A DNA stretch of 64,000 bases, from assembly GCA_009693045.1 (NCBI GenBank), contig SHXZ01000002.1, forward strand, positions 1 through 64,000, in the 5' to 3' direction. The notes beneath the pieces were generated by a model. It ran no database searches. It was not told the origin of the DNA and was given only the letters and a program-made list of their open reading frames with translations. The position numbers and the translations under genes are program-made. Positions within the stretch are counted from its first letter, which is position 1, and each line of letters opens with the position of its first letter. The stretch is from Dehalococcoidia bacterium. Its GTDB lineage: Bacteria > Chloroflexota > Dehalococcoidia > Lucifugimonadales > SHYT01. Shown here one piece after another: positions 26,980 to 35,477 of the stretch.

Positions 26980-28660
26980 GGTGCTGTACCGGCGCTGGCG
27001 GCCTCGAAGGTTCGGGGACGTCTCCGGCCAGGAGATCGTGGTGACCACGCTGCGGCAGGCCGTGGCACAGGGGCGCGTGGCCCACGCGTACCTGTTCTGC
27101 GGGCCGCGCGGCACGGGCAAGACCAGCACGGCGCGCATCCTGGCCAAGGCGGTGAACTGCCTGGCGCCCCAGGGTGGCGAGCCGGACGGCACGTGCGCGA
27201 TGTGTGTGGCCATTGACGAGGGCCGCGCGCTTGACCTGGTGGAGATAGACGCCGCGAGCAACCGCGGTGTGGAGGACGCCCGCTCGCTCCGGGAGCGCGT
27301 GTTCGGCTCAGGCCCCGCCGAGGCGCGGTCCAAGGTGTACATCGTGGACGAAGTCCACATGCTGACTGACCCCGCGTTCAACACGCTGCTGAAGACGCTT
27401 GAGGAGCCCGCCCCGTGGGCCATCTTCATCCTGTGCACCACGGAGGCGGACAAGGTCCTCGCGACCGTCGTCTCGCGGTGCCAGCGGTTTGACTTCCGGC
27501 GTATCACCACCGCCGACACCGTCGCGCGCCTGGAGACGATCTGCAAGGCCGAGGGATACACGGCGGAGCCGGAGGCGCTCGTCGCCGTCGCGAGGGCGTC
27601 CAGCGGGAGCCTGCGCGACGCGCTCAACCTGGTGGAGCAGCTCGCCTCGGCGTACGGACGCGCCGTAACCACCGCAGGCGTCCAGGAGATGCTGGGCCTG
27701 CGCGGCAGCGAGCACGCGCTGCCGCTGGTGCGGCACGTCCTCAAGCGCGACGTGGCGCAGGCTCTGGCCCTGCTCAACACGGCAGGCAACGCCGGCGTGG
27801 ACATGCGGGTGTTGCACCGCGAGGCGCTGGCGCACCTGCGCGCGGTGCTCCTCATCCGGTCGGGCGTCGGCGACTCGGTGGAGCTGCCGAAGGATGCGGT
27901 GGAGGAGTTGCGCGCCCTCGCGCCGCAGACGACGATGGAGTTGGTGCTGCGCGCCATCCGCGCGTTCGCGCAGGCCAACGTGAAGTCGGCGGAGGGTATC
28001 CCGTCGCTGCCGCTGGAGCTGGCGGTCGTTGAGGTGTGCGCGGACCAGGCCCCGGCGACGCCAACGGAGGCGCCGAGGCAAGCTGCGCCGTCCCGCCCGC
28101 CTGCGCCCGCTGCGTCGCGGCCTCCAGGCACGGCGACGGCGCCCTACCCTCCGCGCGGCGCTCCCACGGCGAGACCTCCGGTGGCGGGCGCTCAGGGATG
28201 GCCCGCCCCGGCGAGGCCGCCAGTCAGTTCACCCGCTGCTTCGGCCACAGGGATGCGGCCTGCGGCGTCAGCCCAGCCGGCAGCGCCCAGCCCGCGCTCC
28301 GCGCCACCGTCGCCGCAGTGGGAGGCGTTGCTGAAGGCCCTCAGGCTGACGAAGGGCAAGAGCATAAACGTCGGCAGCATGGTCAACAGCTGCAGCGAGC
28401 ACCGGGTGGAGGGCAACGAGTTGGTGCTGGTGTTCCAGAGCGCCTCCAACATGGAGCGCCTTCAAGCCGAGCTTGAGCAGCCGGAGATGTGCGCGGTGGT
28501 GCAAAAGGCGGTGTGCGAGGCCTTTGGAGGCGACTACGAGCTCAAGCTCGTCGCGAACGGCAACGGCGCGGCGCAGGGCAAGCCGAGCGGGTACCTGGTG
28601 CGAGCGGCCATCGGCATGGGCTCGCGGATCATTGAAGAAGCGAAGGAGGGCTTACCGTGA
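26969..28660 (+). CDS. dnaX: DNA polymerase III subunit gamma/tau
   Basis: The clamp-loader ATPase of the replisome. The 563 residues begin MVGEVLYRRWRPRRFGDVSG. Walker A GPRGTGKTS is at about 45-53, a partial zinc module (NCL...GTCAMC) follows, then VYIVDEVHMLT (Walker B) and LCTTEADKVLATVVSRCQRF (sensor and SRC motif). A Pro/Ala-rich linker (about 350-440) leads to a tau-type C-terminal domain. The ATG at 26969 is chosen because the upstream in-frame extension lacks homology. The stop overlaps the ybaB GTG (GTGA). I found no obvious A-run slippage site for a gamma form. Confidence 0.95.
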   Translation: MVGEVLYRRWRPRRFGDVSGQEIVVTTLRQAVAQGRVAHAYLFCGPRGTGKTSTARILAKAVNCLAPQGGEPDGTCAMCVAIDEGRALDLVEIDAASNRGVEDARSLRERVFGSGPAEARSKVYIVDEVHMLTDPAFNTLLKTLEEPAPWAIFILCTTEADKVLATVVSRCQRFDFRRITTADTVARLETICKAEGYTAEPEALVAVARASSGSLRDALNLVEQLASAYGRAVTTAGVQEMLGLRGSEHALPLVRHVLKRDVAQALALLNTAGNAGVDMRVLHREALAHLRAVLLIRSGVGDSVELPKDAVEELRALAPQTTMELVLRAIRAFAQANVKSAEGIPSLPLELAVVEVCADQAPATPTEAPRQAAPSRPPAPAASRPPGTATAPYPPRGAPTARPPVAGAQGWPAPARPPVSSPAASATGMRPAASAQPAAPSPRSAPPSPQWEALLKALRLTKGKSINVGSMVNSCSEHRVEGNELVLVFQSASNMERLQAELEQPEMCAVVQKAVCEAFGGDYELKLVANGNGAAQGKPSGYLVRAAIGMGSRIIEEAKEGLP

Positions 28661-28959
28661 ACCGTCAGTTGATGCGGCAGGCGCAGCAGCTTCAGGCGGC
28701 ACTGGTGAAGGCGGAGCAGGAGCTGGAGTCGGCGACGGTGGACGCGAGCGCGGGCGGTGGCGCGGTGAAGGTGGTGGTGACGGGCAAGGGCGTGGTGAAG
28801 TCGGTGAAGATTGACCCGCAGGTAGTGGACCCGAAGGACGTGGCGATGCTGGAGGAGCTGGTGCTGGCGGCGGTGAACGAAGGGCAGCAGAAGGCGCAGG
28901 ACATGGCGCAGAAGCGCATGTCAGCGCTCACGGGTGGGATGAAGATACCGGGGCTGTAA
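28657..28959 (+). CDS. ybaB: YbaB/EbfC nucleoid-associated protein
   Basis: The 100-residue protein fits the YbaB family: MNRQLMRQAQQLQAALVKAE helix, a central beta hairpin GGGAVKVVVTGKGVVKSVKI and a C-terminal helix ending KRMSALTGGMKIPGL. It binds DNA as a dimer and is commonly encoded between dnaX and recR, as here on the dnaX side. The GTG overlaps the dnaX stop by 4 bases. In this genome recR is separated from it by the TPR-PIN insertion. Confidence 0.93.
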   Translation: MNRQLMRQAQQLQAALVKAEQELESATVDASAGGGAVKVVVTGKGVVKSVKIDPQVVDPKDVAMLEELVLAAVNEGQQKAQDMAQKRMSALTGGMKIPGL

Positions 28960-28996
28960 GAACTCTTCGTCAGGTTAGTAGCGATAAGGGGCTTCA

Positions 28997-30139
28997 GTGG
29001 TTACGGCGGCGCGGCAAGAAACCTCGGTTATCCCTTTACTCCTTGTTCCTCAGTTCGGTCAAGGGAATCCCGAAGCGGAGGGACTGTTTAAACGTGGCCT
29101 AGCCGCGCATCGAGGCGGACAATATACAGAGGCGGAGGCGGCTTACCGAGAGGTGTTGACACGTCACCCGGATTCACCAGCAACCAACCATAATTTAGCG
29201 GTATTGTTAGCTCAAACTGCGAGGGTAGTCGAAGCGGAAGGGCTGTATCGTACTGCACTAAAGCAATGGCCGAATCAGCCTGAAATTTACAGTAATCTGG
29301 GCGTTCTCTTGGCGGAAATAGAACGTTACACCGAAGCGCTGGTCGCCTATCAAAAGGCGGCAGCATTGGGATATGCGCCAGCCAGCTACAATCTTGGGAA
29401 CTTGCTGGTCCGCTTTGGGAGAGAACGCGACGCAGAGAGTGCGTATCGAGCGGCGCTTGAGCTAGATCCGAAGTTGTTCCAGGCACACCTCAATCTAGGT
29501 GTCGTACTAGAACAACGCACTGAGCACTTGGAAGCCGAAACGGAATATCGCAAAGCACTGGAGAACCGTCCAGACTACCCAGTAGCCCTTCACAACTTAA
29601 GCAGATTGCTCGTCAGCGTAGGCCGCTTTGAGGAAGCAAAAAAACCTCTCCGCCGGTTGGTAGCCCTATGCCCGGACGATCCTGAAGCACATAGCCTTCT
29701 TGGAGTAGTACTTGCAGCGACCGGAGCAGCGGTTGACGCTTTACGAGAATTTGAAGCAGCGTATGAGCACCGGCTCCAGCGTTCCGATAGAGGCGAATCG
29801 TTGTACCGAGCCTGGGCAGCCTTGTTATTGCAGGAGGGAATCGAGGCCATATCCTCACGCGGCGTCACCGAAACCGAGAAGTGGATAAATGCGTTCGTTG
29901 ACTTGCAGCGCCGAGCTAAGAAAGATCGGATGCTAAAGGTAGTCAAGGAAGCTACCCAAGCGGTTAAAGCAAATGCAACCAAGGAATTCCAGTCAGCACT
30001 TAACGCCTTTTTGCTGGGTGTTAGGCTCGCGGCTATTCAAGACCTGTGGGAGGGGTGGGACGCACTCGCTAAGGAAGTCAGCAAACGCTGGCCAAAGGGC
30101 CGGTCCGCTGTTGACGTGATCCGAGAGATGCGTGACTAA
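28997..30139 (+). CDS. Tetratricopeptide repeat protein inserted in the dnaX-ybaB-recR operon
   Basis: The 380-residue protein contains at least six TPR units between about residues 20 and 250 (for example AEAAYREVLTRHPDSPATNHN, then NLAVLLAQTARVVEAEGLY, and PEIYSNLGVLLAEIERYTEA), followed by a different helical C-terminal region (about 260-380) ending in RWPKGRSAVDVIREMRD. No signal peptide is seen, so it is likely cytosolic. It starts at GTG with AAGGGG upstream, 37 bases after ybaB, and its TAA overlaps the PIN gene ATG by one base (TAATG). The DNA is AT-richer than dnaX or recR. As partner of a PIN ribonuclease it may serve as the antitoxin or target adaptor; that is inference. Confidence 0.8.
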   Translation: MVTAARQETSVIPLLLVPQFGQGNPEAEGLFKRGLAAHRGGQYTEAEAAYREVLTRHPDSPATNHNLAVLLAQTARVVEAEGLYRTALKQWPNQPEIYSNLGVLLAEIERYTEALVAYQKAAALGYAPASYNLGNLLVRFGRERDAESAYRAALELDPKLFQAHLNLGVVLEQRTEHLEAETEYRKALENRPDYPVALHNLSRLLVSVGRFEEAKKPLRRLVALCPDDPEAHSLLGVVLAATGAAVDALREFEAAYEHRLQRSDRGESLYRAWAALLLQEGIEAISSRGVTETEKWINAFVDLQRRAKKDRMLKVVKEATQAVKANATKEFQSALNAFLLGVRLAAIQDLWEGWDALAKEVSKRWPKGRSAVDVIREMRD

Positions 30140-30588
30140 TGCCTGAGTTTGTACTGGACGTCAACGTATTGATCGCTGATCTTGTTGAACGCCAGGATAA
30201 CAATCAATTTACGAGAGCGCAGTCTTATCTCGCCCAAGTCCGAAGTGGTTCAGCCAGGGCTCACATACCGTCAATGATGTTGGTAGAGCTGTGTTCAGGA
30301 CTATTCCGGGAATTGCAAAACTCCGATGAGGCTACTGTTTTGGCAGCAGAAGGTCGAAAACGGCTGGGCATACTAATTAAGATCAGAAATGTTATTGAAT
30401 ATGACTTGGATGTCAGAAGAGCTAATCAAGCCGGGGATATGGCGATTCGCTACGGTCTTTCGGGCGCAGACGCTATTTATGCGCAGCTCTCAGAAGAGCT
30501 TGCCCTCGACCTAGTAACATTTGATGAGAGAACTCTAGCGGACCGCCTCCGCCGTGGCGGCTATACCAGCGTGGTGGTGCCGACATGA
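30139..30588 (+). CDS. PIN-domain ribonuclease coupled to the TPR protein and recR
   Basis: The 149-residue VapC-like protein has all four acidic positions: Asp7 (FVLDVNVLI), Glu50 (MMLVELCSG), Asp111 (SGADAIYAQL) and Asp129 (VTFDERTL). It should be a Mg2+-dependent RNase. No AbrB, RHH or Phd antitoxin precedes it; the TPR gene takes that place with a one-base overlap. Its TGA overlaps the recR ATG (ATGA), so recR translation depends on ribosomes leaving this gene. Composition is AT-rich like the TPR gene and unlike recR, showing that the pair arrived together. Confidence 0.85.
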   Translation: MPEFVLDVNVLIADLVERQDNNQFTRAQSYLAQVRSGSARAHIPSMMLVELCSGLFRELQNSDEATVLAAEGRKRLGILIKIRNVIEYDLDVRRANQAGDMAIRYGLSGADAIYAQLSEELALDLVTFDERTLADRLRRGGYTSVVVPT

Positions 30589-31217
30589 CCACCCCACGCC
30601 CCTACCCCTCCGACGCCCTGCCCACCGTCGTGCCCGTGGCGCGGCTGGTGGAGGCGTTCCACCAGCTTCCGGGCATCGGCCCCAAGACCGCGCAGCGCCT
30701 GGCCTACTACGTCATACGCATGCCCGTTGAGCAGGCCCGCGCCCTCGCCGAGGCCATCCTGGGCGTCAAGGACGGCATCGGCCTCTGTTCGCAGTGCCAG
30801 AACATCACCGACCAGGATCCGTGCGCCGTCTGCTCGGGGGCGGACCGCGACCGCAGCGTCATTTGCGTCGTTGAGGAGGCGCTGGACGTGCTGGCGCTGG
30901 AACGCACGCGTAGCTACAAGGGCCTGTACCACGTTCTCCACGGCGTCATCTCCCCTATGGACGCCGTAGGCCCGGAAGACCTGAAGATCAGAGAGCTCCT
31001 TCACCGCCTGGACGACGGCGTGGTGAGCGAGGTTGTTCTGGCGCTCAACCCAAACCTGACCGGCGACGCTACGGCTATGTACCTGCAGCGGCTCCTCAAG
31101 CCGCTGGGCATGCGAGTGACGCGGCTGGCGCGCGGGCTGCCCGTGGGCGGCGAGCTGGAGTACGCCGATGAAATGACGCTCATCCGCGCGCTCGAGGGCC
31201 GCCAGGAGCTGCCGTGA
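30585..31217 (+). CDS. recR: Recombination mediator RecR
   Basis: It acts with RecO (next gene) to load RecA at gaps. The 210 residues include the helix-hairpin-helix LPGIGPKTAQRLAYYVI, the zinc finger CSQCQNITDQDPCAVC, and the Toprim domain (VICVVEEALDVLALERT ... YHVLHGVISPMDAVGPEDL). It carries an N-terminal extension of about 18 residues before the usual start; the ATG chosen overlaps the PIN stop by 4 bases. A short hairpin (31242-31266) follows the gene. Confidence 0.95.
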   Translation: MTTPRPYPSDALPTVVPVARLVEAFHQLPGIGPKTAQRLAYYVIRMPVEQARALAEAILGVKDGIGLCSQCQNITDQDPCAVCSGADRDRSVICVVEEALDVLALERTRSYKGLYHVLHGVISPMDAVGPEDLKIRELLHRLDDGVVSEVVLALNPNLTGDATAMYLQRLLKPLGMRVTRLARGLPVGGELEYADEMTLIRALEGRQELP

Positions 31218-31315
31218 GGCAGGATTCAACCTTGCATCCTTCGCGCCAAACCAACGTGGTGGCGCGGAACATAGCTGGCTTTGGCGGGTAAGCTGCGTGC
31301 CTTCGGAGTGCCATC

Positions 31316-32137
31316 TTGACGCAGGAAACGGGAGCGGAGCGGGCTGCGGGCACCGCCGACCGGCTGTACAAGACCGAGGCGATCATCCTCAAGCAGTTGC
31401 CAACTGGCGAGGCTGACCGGCTGCTGACCTTCTACACACCGTACCTTGGCAAGCTCCGGGCCATCGCCAGAGGGGCGCGGCGTCCCAAGAGCAAGCTGGT
31501 GGGGCACGTGGAGCCGTTGGTGCACGTCCAGTTGCTCGTCGCCAGGGGCCGCAACCTTGACGTGGTGAGCCAGGCCGAGACACTGGAGCCGTTTGTGGCG
31601 ATACGCAGCAGTCTGGAGGCCACCTCGCGCGGCCTGTACTGCGCGGAGCTGATGGACGCGTTCGCGCCGGACGGCTACGCAAACCCGCAGCTCTTCGGGC
31701 TACTGCTCGCGACGCTTGGACGGCTGAACACCGGGGAGACCGAGGTCGCGCTCCGCTGGTTTGAGCTTCGCCTTCTCCATCTCACCGGCTTTCGGCCCGA
31801 GCTGCACCAGTGCGCCCAGTGCGGGAACGCGCTGGCGATGGAGGCCTGCGGGTTCAGTCCAGAGGCGGGCGGGGCGCTGTGCTCCGGGTGCCGTGGCTCC
31901 GCCGCAGTTCAGGCAGGGGCCCTCGTGCCGACGCGCATGAGCCTCAACGCCCTGAAGTCCCTGCGGTACCTCCAGGCGAACGACTACCAGGAGGCGCGAC
32001 GGCTGCGGCTTCCGATGCCGCTGGCGCTGGAGCTTGAGGGACTGCTGCGGTTCTACATCCGGCACGTGCTAGAGCGTGATGTGCGCTCCACGGCGTTCCT
32101 GGACCACCTAAGGCGGGTGAGGGGGCGTGAGGGCTAG
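31316..32137 (+). CDS. recO: DNA repair protein RecO
   Basis: The 273 residues show the RecO plan: an N-terminal OB fold (YKTEAIILKQLPTGEADRLL then TFYTPYLGKLRAIARGARRP), a helical middle and a C-terminal zinc module (CAQCGN ... CSGCRG). The start is TTG at 31316 with GGAG upstream; no ATG or GTG gives the full OB fold. It lies downstream of recR, its functional partner. The RNA probably ends at the twin hairpins from 32157. Confidence 0.92.
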   Translation: MTQETGAERAAGTADRLYKTEAIILKQLPTGEADRLLTFYTPYLGKLRAIARGARRPKSKLVGHVEPLVHVQLLVARGRNLDVVSQAETLEPFVAIRSSLEATSRGLYCAELMDAFAPDGYANPQLFGLLLATLGRLNTGETEVALRWFELRLLHLTGFRPELHQCAQCGNALAMEACGFSPEAGGALCSGCRGSAAVQAGALVPTRMSLNALKSLRYLQANDYQEARRLRLPMPLALELEGLLRFYIRHVLERDVRSTAFLDHLRRVRGREG

Positions 32138-32156
32138 CTGACAAGCTCTGGGGTAC

Positions 32157-32281
32157 TTTGGGCGCCCCTTTCTGGGAGAAAGGGGCGCCCAAACCCTCCC
32201 CCAAGAGCCTTCTTTGTAAGGTCAAGTCCCGAAGTTTTCTGGAAGGGGCTTAGGAAACCTCTTTGTAAAGAGGTTTCCTAA
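32157..32281. repeat. Twin-hairpin composite repeat, copy B
   Basis: First hairpin 32157-32193: a perfect 17-bp stem, TTTGGGCGCCCCTTTCT with AGAAAGGGGCGCCCAAA, loop GGG. Second hairpin 32250-32281: TTAGGAAACCTCTTT with AAAGAGGTTTCCTAA. Between them are CCCAAGAGCC and TTTTCTGGAAGGGGC. Order and flanks match copy A at 17589-17753, while the stems differ by paired changes. It probably terminates recO. Confidence 0.7.
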
Positions 32282-32326
32282 AATGTTCCGAGGTGCGAGC
32301 AGGCTTTTGATGCCCTTCTCCCCGCA

Positions 32327-32356
32327 TTGACACCTGCCGGCCCAAGCGACTACCAT
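32327..32356 (+). promoter_or_regulatory. Promoter of the rplU-rpmA-rpmE operon
   Basis: TTGACA (32327-32332), an 18-base spacer and TACCAT (32351-32356). The -35 is perfect. Transcription would start near 32363, about 30 nt before the rplU ATG. Confidence 0.65.
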
Positions 32357-32393
32357 AGACTCTTGCGTCCCAGGTGAAATGAGAGGCGGGTTC

Positions 32394-32714
32394 ATGCCCC
32401 TTCAAGCAGTTGTCCAAACAGGCGGAAAGCAATACCGGGTCAAGGCCGGTGACGTTCTTGACGTGGAGCTGCTCGACGCTGCGCCCGGTGCCGAAGTCAC
32501 GCTGACTGACGTGCGGTTCCTCTTCGACGGGGAGAAGGCGACGTCGGACAAGCAGGCGCTGGCGGGCGCGAAGGTCGTCGCCGAGGTGGAGTCCGTGCAA
32601 AAGGCTCCCAAGATCGTGGTGGGCAAGTTCAAGGCCAAGACCCACTACCGCAGGAAGACGGGGCATCGTCAGCAGCACACCCGGATCCGTGTGAAGGAAG
32701 TCGTCGCGGGCTGA
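32394..32714 (+). CDS. rplU: 50S ribosomal protein L21
   Basis: The 106-residue L21 starts [20 protein letters not shown] and ends with [20 protein letters not shown], which contains the family signature. It binds 23S rRNA in the large subunit. I chose the ATG at 32394 with GAGGCGGG upstream; an in-frame ATG five codons earlier adds no conserved sequence. It is first in the rplU-rpmA-rpmE operon. Confidence 0.97.
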   Translation: MPLQAVVQTGGKQYRVKAGDVLDVELLDAAPGAEVTLTDVRFLFDGEKATSDKQALAGAKVVAEVESVQKAPKIVVGKFKAKTHYRRKTGHRQQHTRIRVKEVVAG

Positions 32715-32742
32715 CGGGCTTGCGACTAACGAGGCAGAGAAC

Positions 32743-33015
32743 ATGGCGCACAAAAAGGCCGGCGGCTCCGTCCGCAACGGCCGCGACAGCCACGGCCAGC
32801 GACTTGGCGTGAAGCGGTATGACGGCGAGAACGTGCTGGCCGGAACGATCATCGTCCGGCAGCGCGGCAGTCACATTCTGGCCGGGAACAACGTGGGGAT
32901 GGGGCGGGACTACACCCTCTTCGCGCTCGCGGAGGGCAAGGTGAAGTTCAAGCACGTCACCAGGGACCGCAAGGCGGCGACAATCATTCCGATGGCGAGT
33001 GAGGCGACAGCGTGA
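32743..33015 (+). CDS. rpmA: 50S ribosomal protein L27
   Basis: The 90-residue protein begins [20 protein letters not shown] and contains [21 protein letters not shown], diagnostic of L27. The N-terminus already starts at the mature AHKKAGGS, so no Prp-type cleavage extension is present. It lies near the peptidyl-transferase centre. The stop overlaps the rpmE GTG by 4 bases. Confidence 0.97.
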   Translation: MAHKKAGGSVRNGRDSHGQRLGVKRYDGENVLAGTIIVRQRGSHILAGNNVGMGRDYTLFALAEGKVKFKHVTRDRKAATIIPMASEATA

Positions 33016-33218
33016 AGACGGGCGTTCATCCAGCATGGTACCCTGAGGCGACACTTACGTGCCTGTGTGGCAACACGTTTAGCGTTGGCGCCACCAAGCC
33101 TGAGCTGCACGTGGAGATTTGCGGACGATGCCACCCCTTCTACACCGGGGACCAGCGAACCCTGATTGACACCGAGGGCCGCGTGGAGCGCCTCAAGCGC
33201 AGGTACAAGCTCAAGTAG
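33012..33218 (+). CDS. rpmE: 50S ribosomal protein L31, zinc-binding form
   Basis: The 68 residues ([20 protein letters not shown] ... [16 protein letters not shown] ... LKRRYKLK) carry the cysteines LTCLCG and CGRCH of the zinc form of L31. It starts at GTG within the rpmA stop, so the two are coupled. L31 joins the bridge between subunits. A classic terminator follows 20 bases after the stop. Confidence 0.96.
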   Translation: MKTGVHPAWYPEATLTCLCGNTFSVGATKPELHVEICGRCHPFYTGDQRTLIDTEGRVERLKRRYKLK

Positions 33219-33238
33219 GCAGCGTCCATAGTAGCTCT

Positions 33239-33266
33239 CGGGGTGAGGTTTCCTCACCCCGTTTTT
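33239..33266 (+). terminator. Rho-independent terminator of the rplU-rpmA-rpmE operon
   Basis: CGGGGTGAGG and CCTCACCCCG form a 10-bp stem with loop TTT, followed by TTTTT. It is the clearest intrinsic terminator in the window. Confidence 0.85.
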
Positions 33267-33296
33267 GTTTCGGCGATGAGCGAAGAGGGTCGGGAG

Positions 33297-34244
33297 ATGG
33301 CAGAGCAGCGGGCGGTGTACGGTGGCCAGGCCGTACTGGAGGGCGTGTTCATCCGCGGGCGGCACTCGCTGGCGCTGGCCGTCCGCCTGGCCAACGGCGC
33401 CATCCACACCGAGCTGCTGGCGTTCAACCCCAACCGCGCTCAGGGGCTGCGTCGTGTGCCGCTGGCGCGGGGCACGCTGGTGCTGTGGGAGACGCTCAGC
33501 ATGGGCATCCGCGCGCTCAACCGCTCCGGCGAGCTCGCCGTGCAGTCGGCGGAGCAGCTGGAGCATCCCGACAAACCGGTGGAGTCCGCGGCAGCCAAGG
33601 GCGTTCTGACCGCCACCCTGTTCATCGCGCTGGTCGTGGGCGTCGGGTTCTTCTTCATCCTGCCCCACTACGTCATACGGCTTCTTGACCCGTTCATTGC
33701 CTCGTCCATCGTCAGTAACGTGCTTGAGGGCGTGTTCCGCCTCAGCCTGCTGCTTGGCTACCTACTGGCTATCGGGCGCCTGGCCGACGTGAGGCGTCTT
33801 TTCCAGTACCACGGCGCCGAGCACATGAGCATCCACGCCATGGAGCACGGCGACCCGCTGACGCCGGAGCGCGTGGCCATCTACCCCACGGCTCACCCGC
33901 GGTGTGGAACGGCGTTTCTCCTGCTGGTGGCGGTGGTGTCGGTGGTGGTGTTCACGTTTCTTGGGAGGCCGGCCATCTGGATCAGCATTCTTTCCAGGGT
34001 GGCCTTGGTCCCGGTCATCGCCGGCGCCAGCTACGAGCTGCTGCGCCTGGGTGGGCGCGAAGGGGAACGCTGGTGGCTCCGGCCCTTCGTGCTGCCGGGA
34101 CTACTGTTGCAGCGGCTTACGACGCGCCAGCCGGACGAGAAGCAGATTGAGGTTGTGATTGCCGCGCTGACGCTGGCGGTGGAAACGGACCATCAGGCGA
34201 GGGCGCAGAGCAACAGCACAACGCAGGGGACGGTGAAGCCATGA
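33297..34244 (+). CDS. DUF1385 family membrane protein
   Basis: The 315-residue protein has the DUF1385 signatures: AVYGGQAVLEGVFIRGRHSL near the start, FQYHGAEHMSIHAMEHGDPL in the middle and YPTAHPRCGTAFLLLV, with four or five hydrophobic segments. The family includes YqhQ-like proteins; its biochemical function is unsettled. The open frame begins inside the upstream terminator (33243), so the start must be later: ATG 33297 has GAGGG seven bases upstream, and ATG 33276 is the alternative. The stop overlaps the argJ ATG by 4 bases. Confidence 0.88.
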   Translation: MAEQRAVYGGQAVLEGVFIRGRHSLALAVRLANGAIHTELLAFNPNRAQGLRRVPLARGTLVLWETLSMGIRALNRSGELAVQSAEQLEHPDKPVESAAAKGVLTATLFIALVVGVGFFFILPHYVIRLLDPFIASSIVSNVLEGVFRLSLLLGYLLAIGRLADVRRLFQYHGAEHMSIHAMEHGDPLTPERVAIYPTAHPRCGTAFLLLVAVVSVVVFTFLGRPAIWISILSRVALVPVIAGASYELLRLGGREGERWWLRPFVLPGLLLQRLTTRQPDEKQIEVVIAALTLAVETDHQARAQSNSTTQGTVKP

Positions 34245-35464
34245 CGCAGAATGCAATCACGGTGCTCCAGGAAGGCTCGGTCACCAGTGCCAAGGGGTTT
34301 GAGGCGGGGGTGACGTATGCCGGGCTGAAAGTGCAGCGAGACGGCGTCGTTGACCTGGGCATCTTGCTGAGCCGGCGCCCCTCCGCCGTTGCTGGGATGT
34401 TCACGAGCAGCAACATCCGGTCGCCGTCTGTGACGCTGAGCCAGCGCCGGCTCGCGGTCGGCAAGACGCTCGGGGTGGTGGCGAACAGCGGGTGCGCCAA
34501 CACGTGCGTCGGCGAGCAGGGGTACAAAGACGCTGAGGAATCCACCGCGCTGGCCGCCAGGCATCTTGGCCTGACCCCGGACGAGATCGTGATGTGCAGC
34601 ACGGGCCTCATTGGCGCAGAGCTGCCCATGGCTCTCATCCGCGCGGGCATCCCCAAGATCACCATGTCGCCAACCGGCGGGCACGACTTCGCCAACGCCA
34701 TCCGCACCACGGACAAGTTCGGCAAGGAGATCGCCGTCGCGCTGGACATCGGCGGCGCGCGGGTGACGCTGGGGGGATGCGCGAAGGGCGCGGGCATGAT
34801 CCATCCGCAGATGGCGACGATGCTCGCGTTCCTGACCACCGACGCGAACGTTGAGCCGTCGTTCCTGAAGGATGCGCTCAAGGAGGCGGTGGACGCGACG
34901 TTCAACATGGTGAGCGTGGACGGCGACATGAGCACCAACGACACGGTGTTGCTCTTCGCCAACGGCGCTGCGGGCGGGCCGGCCATTCGCGCGGGCACTT
35001 CCGACGCCGCGAAGTTTCAGCAAGCCTTGCACCACGTCTCGCGGCACTTGTCCCACGAGATCGTCCGCGACGGGGAAGGCGCGACGAAGGTGATGGAAGT
35101 GACGGTGGCCGGCGCGCGGACGCTGGCGGACGCGCGGGTCGCGGCGCGGAGCATCTCCAGCTCGCTGCTGGTTAAGGCGGCGGTTCACGGCAACGACCCC
35201 AACTGGGGCCGCATCATGATGGCCGTGGGCAAGAGCCAGGCGTACCTGGAGGAAGACAAGATTGGCGTCTACCTCAACGACGTCTGCCTGATGGAGCACG
35301 GGCTGCCCATCCCTTTCTTCCGAGAGGCGGTGGTGGCGTCCATGCGAAGCAACCCAACGGTCCGGTTCCGAGTAGAGCTGAACATCGGCAGTGCTTCCGC
35401 GACCGCGTGGGGATGTGATATCAGCCAGGAGTACGTGCACTTCAACAGCGCGTACGTGACATAG
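34241..35464 (+). CDS. argJ: Bifunctional ornithine acetyltransferase / N-acetylglutamate synthase
   Basis: The 407-residue ArgJ transfers the acetyl group from N-acetylornithine to glutamate and may also use acetyl-CoA. The autocleavage site is intact: KGAGMIHPQMATMLAFLTTD, with the nucleophilic Thr193 that becomes the N-terminus of the beta chain. ANSGCANTCVGEQGY and SVDGDMSTNDTV are further family motifs. It opens a run of arginine genes and is translationally coupled to DUF1385 (ATGA). argC and argF are not in the window. Confidence 0.96.
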   Translation: MTQNAITVLQEGSVTSAKGFEAGVTYAGLKVQRDGVVDLGILLSRRPSAVAGMFTSSNIRSPSVTLSQRRLAVGKTLGVVANSGCANTCVGEQGYKDAEESTALAARHLGLTPDEIVMCSTGLIGAELPMALIRAGIPKITMSPTGGHDFANAIRTTDKFGKEIAVALDIGGARVTLGGCAKGAGMIHPQMATMLAFLTTDANVEPSFLKDALKEAVDATFNMVSVDGDMSTNDTVLLFANGAAGGPAIRAGTSDAAKFQQALHHVSRHLSHEIVRDGEGATKVMEVTVAGARTLADARVAARSISSSLLVKAAVHGNDPNWGRIMMAVGKSQAYLEEDKIGVYLNDVCLMEHGLPIPFFREAVVASMRSNPTVRFRVELNIGSASATAWGCDISQEYVHFNSAYVT

Positions 35465-35477
35465 TCAGAGGAAGGCG

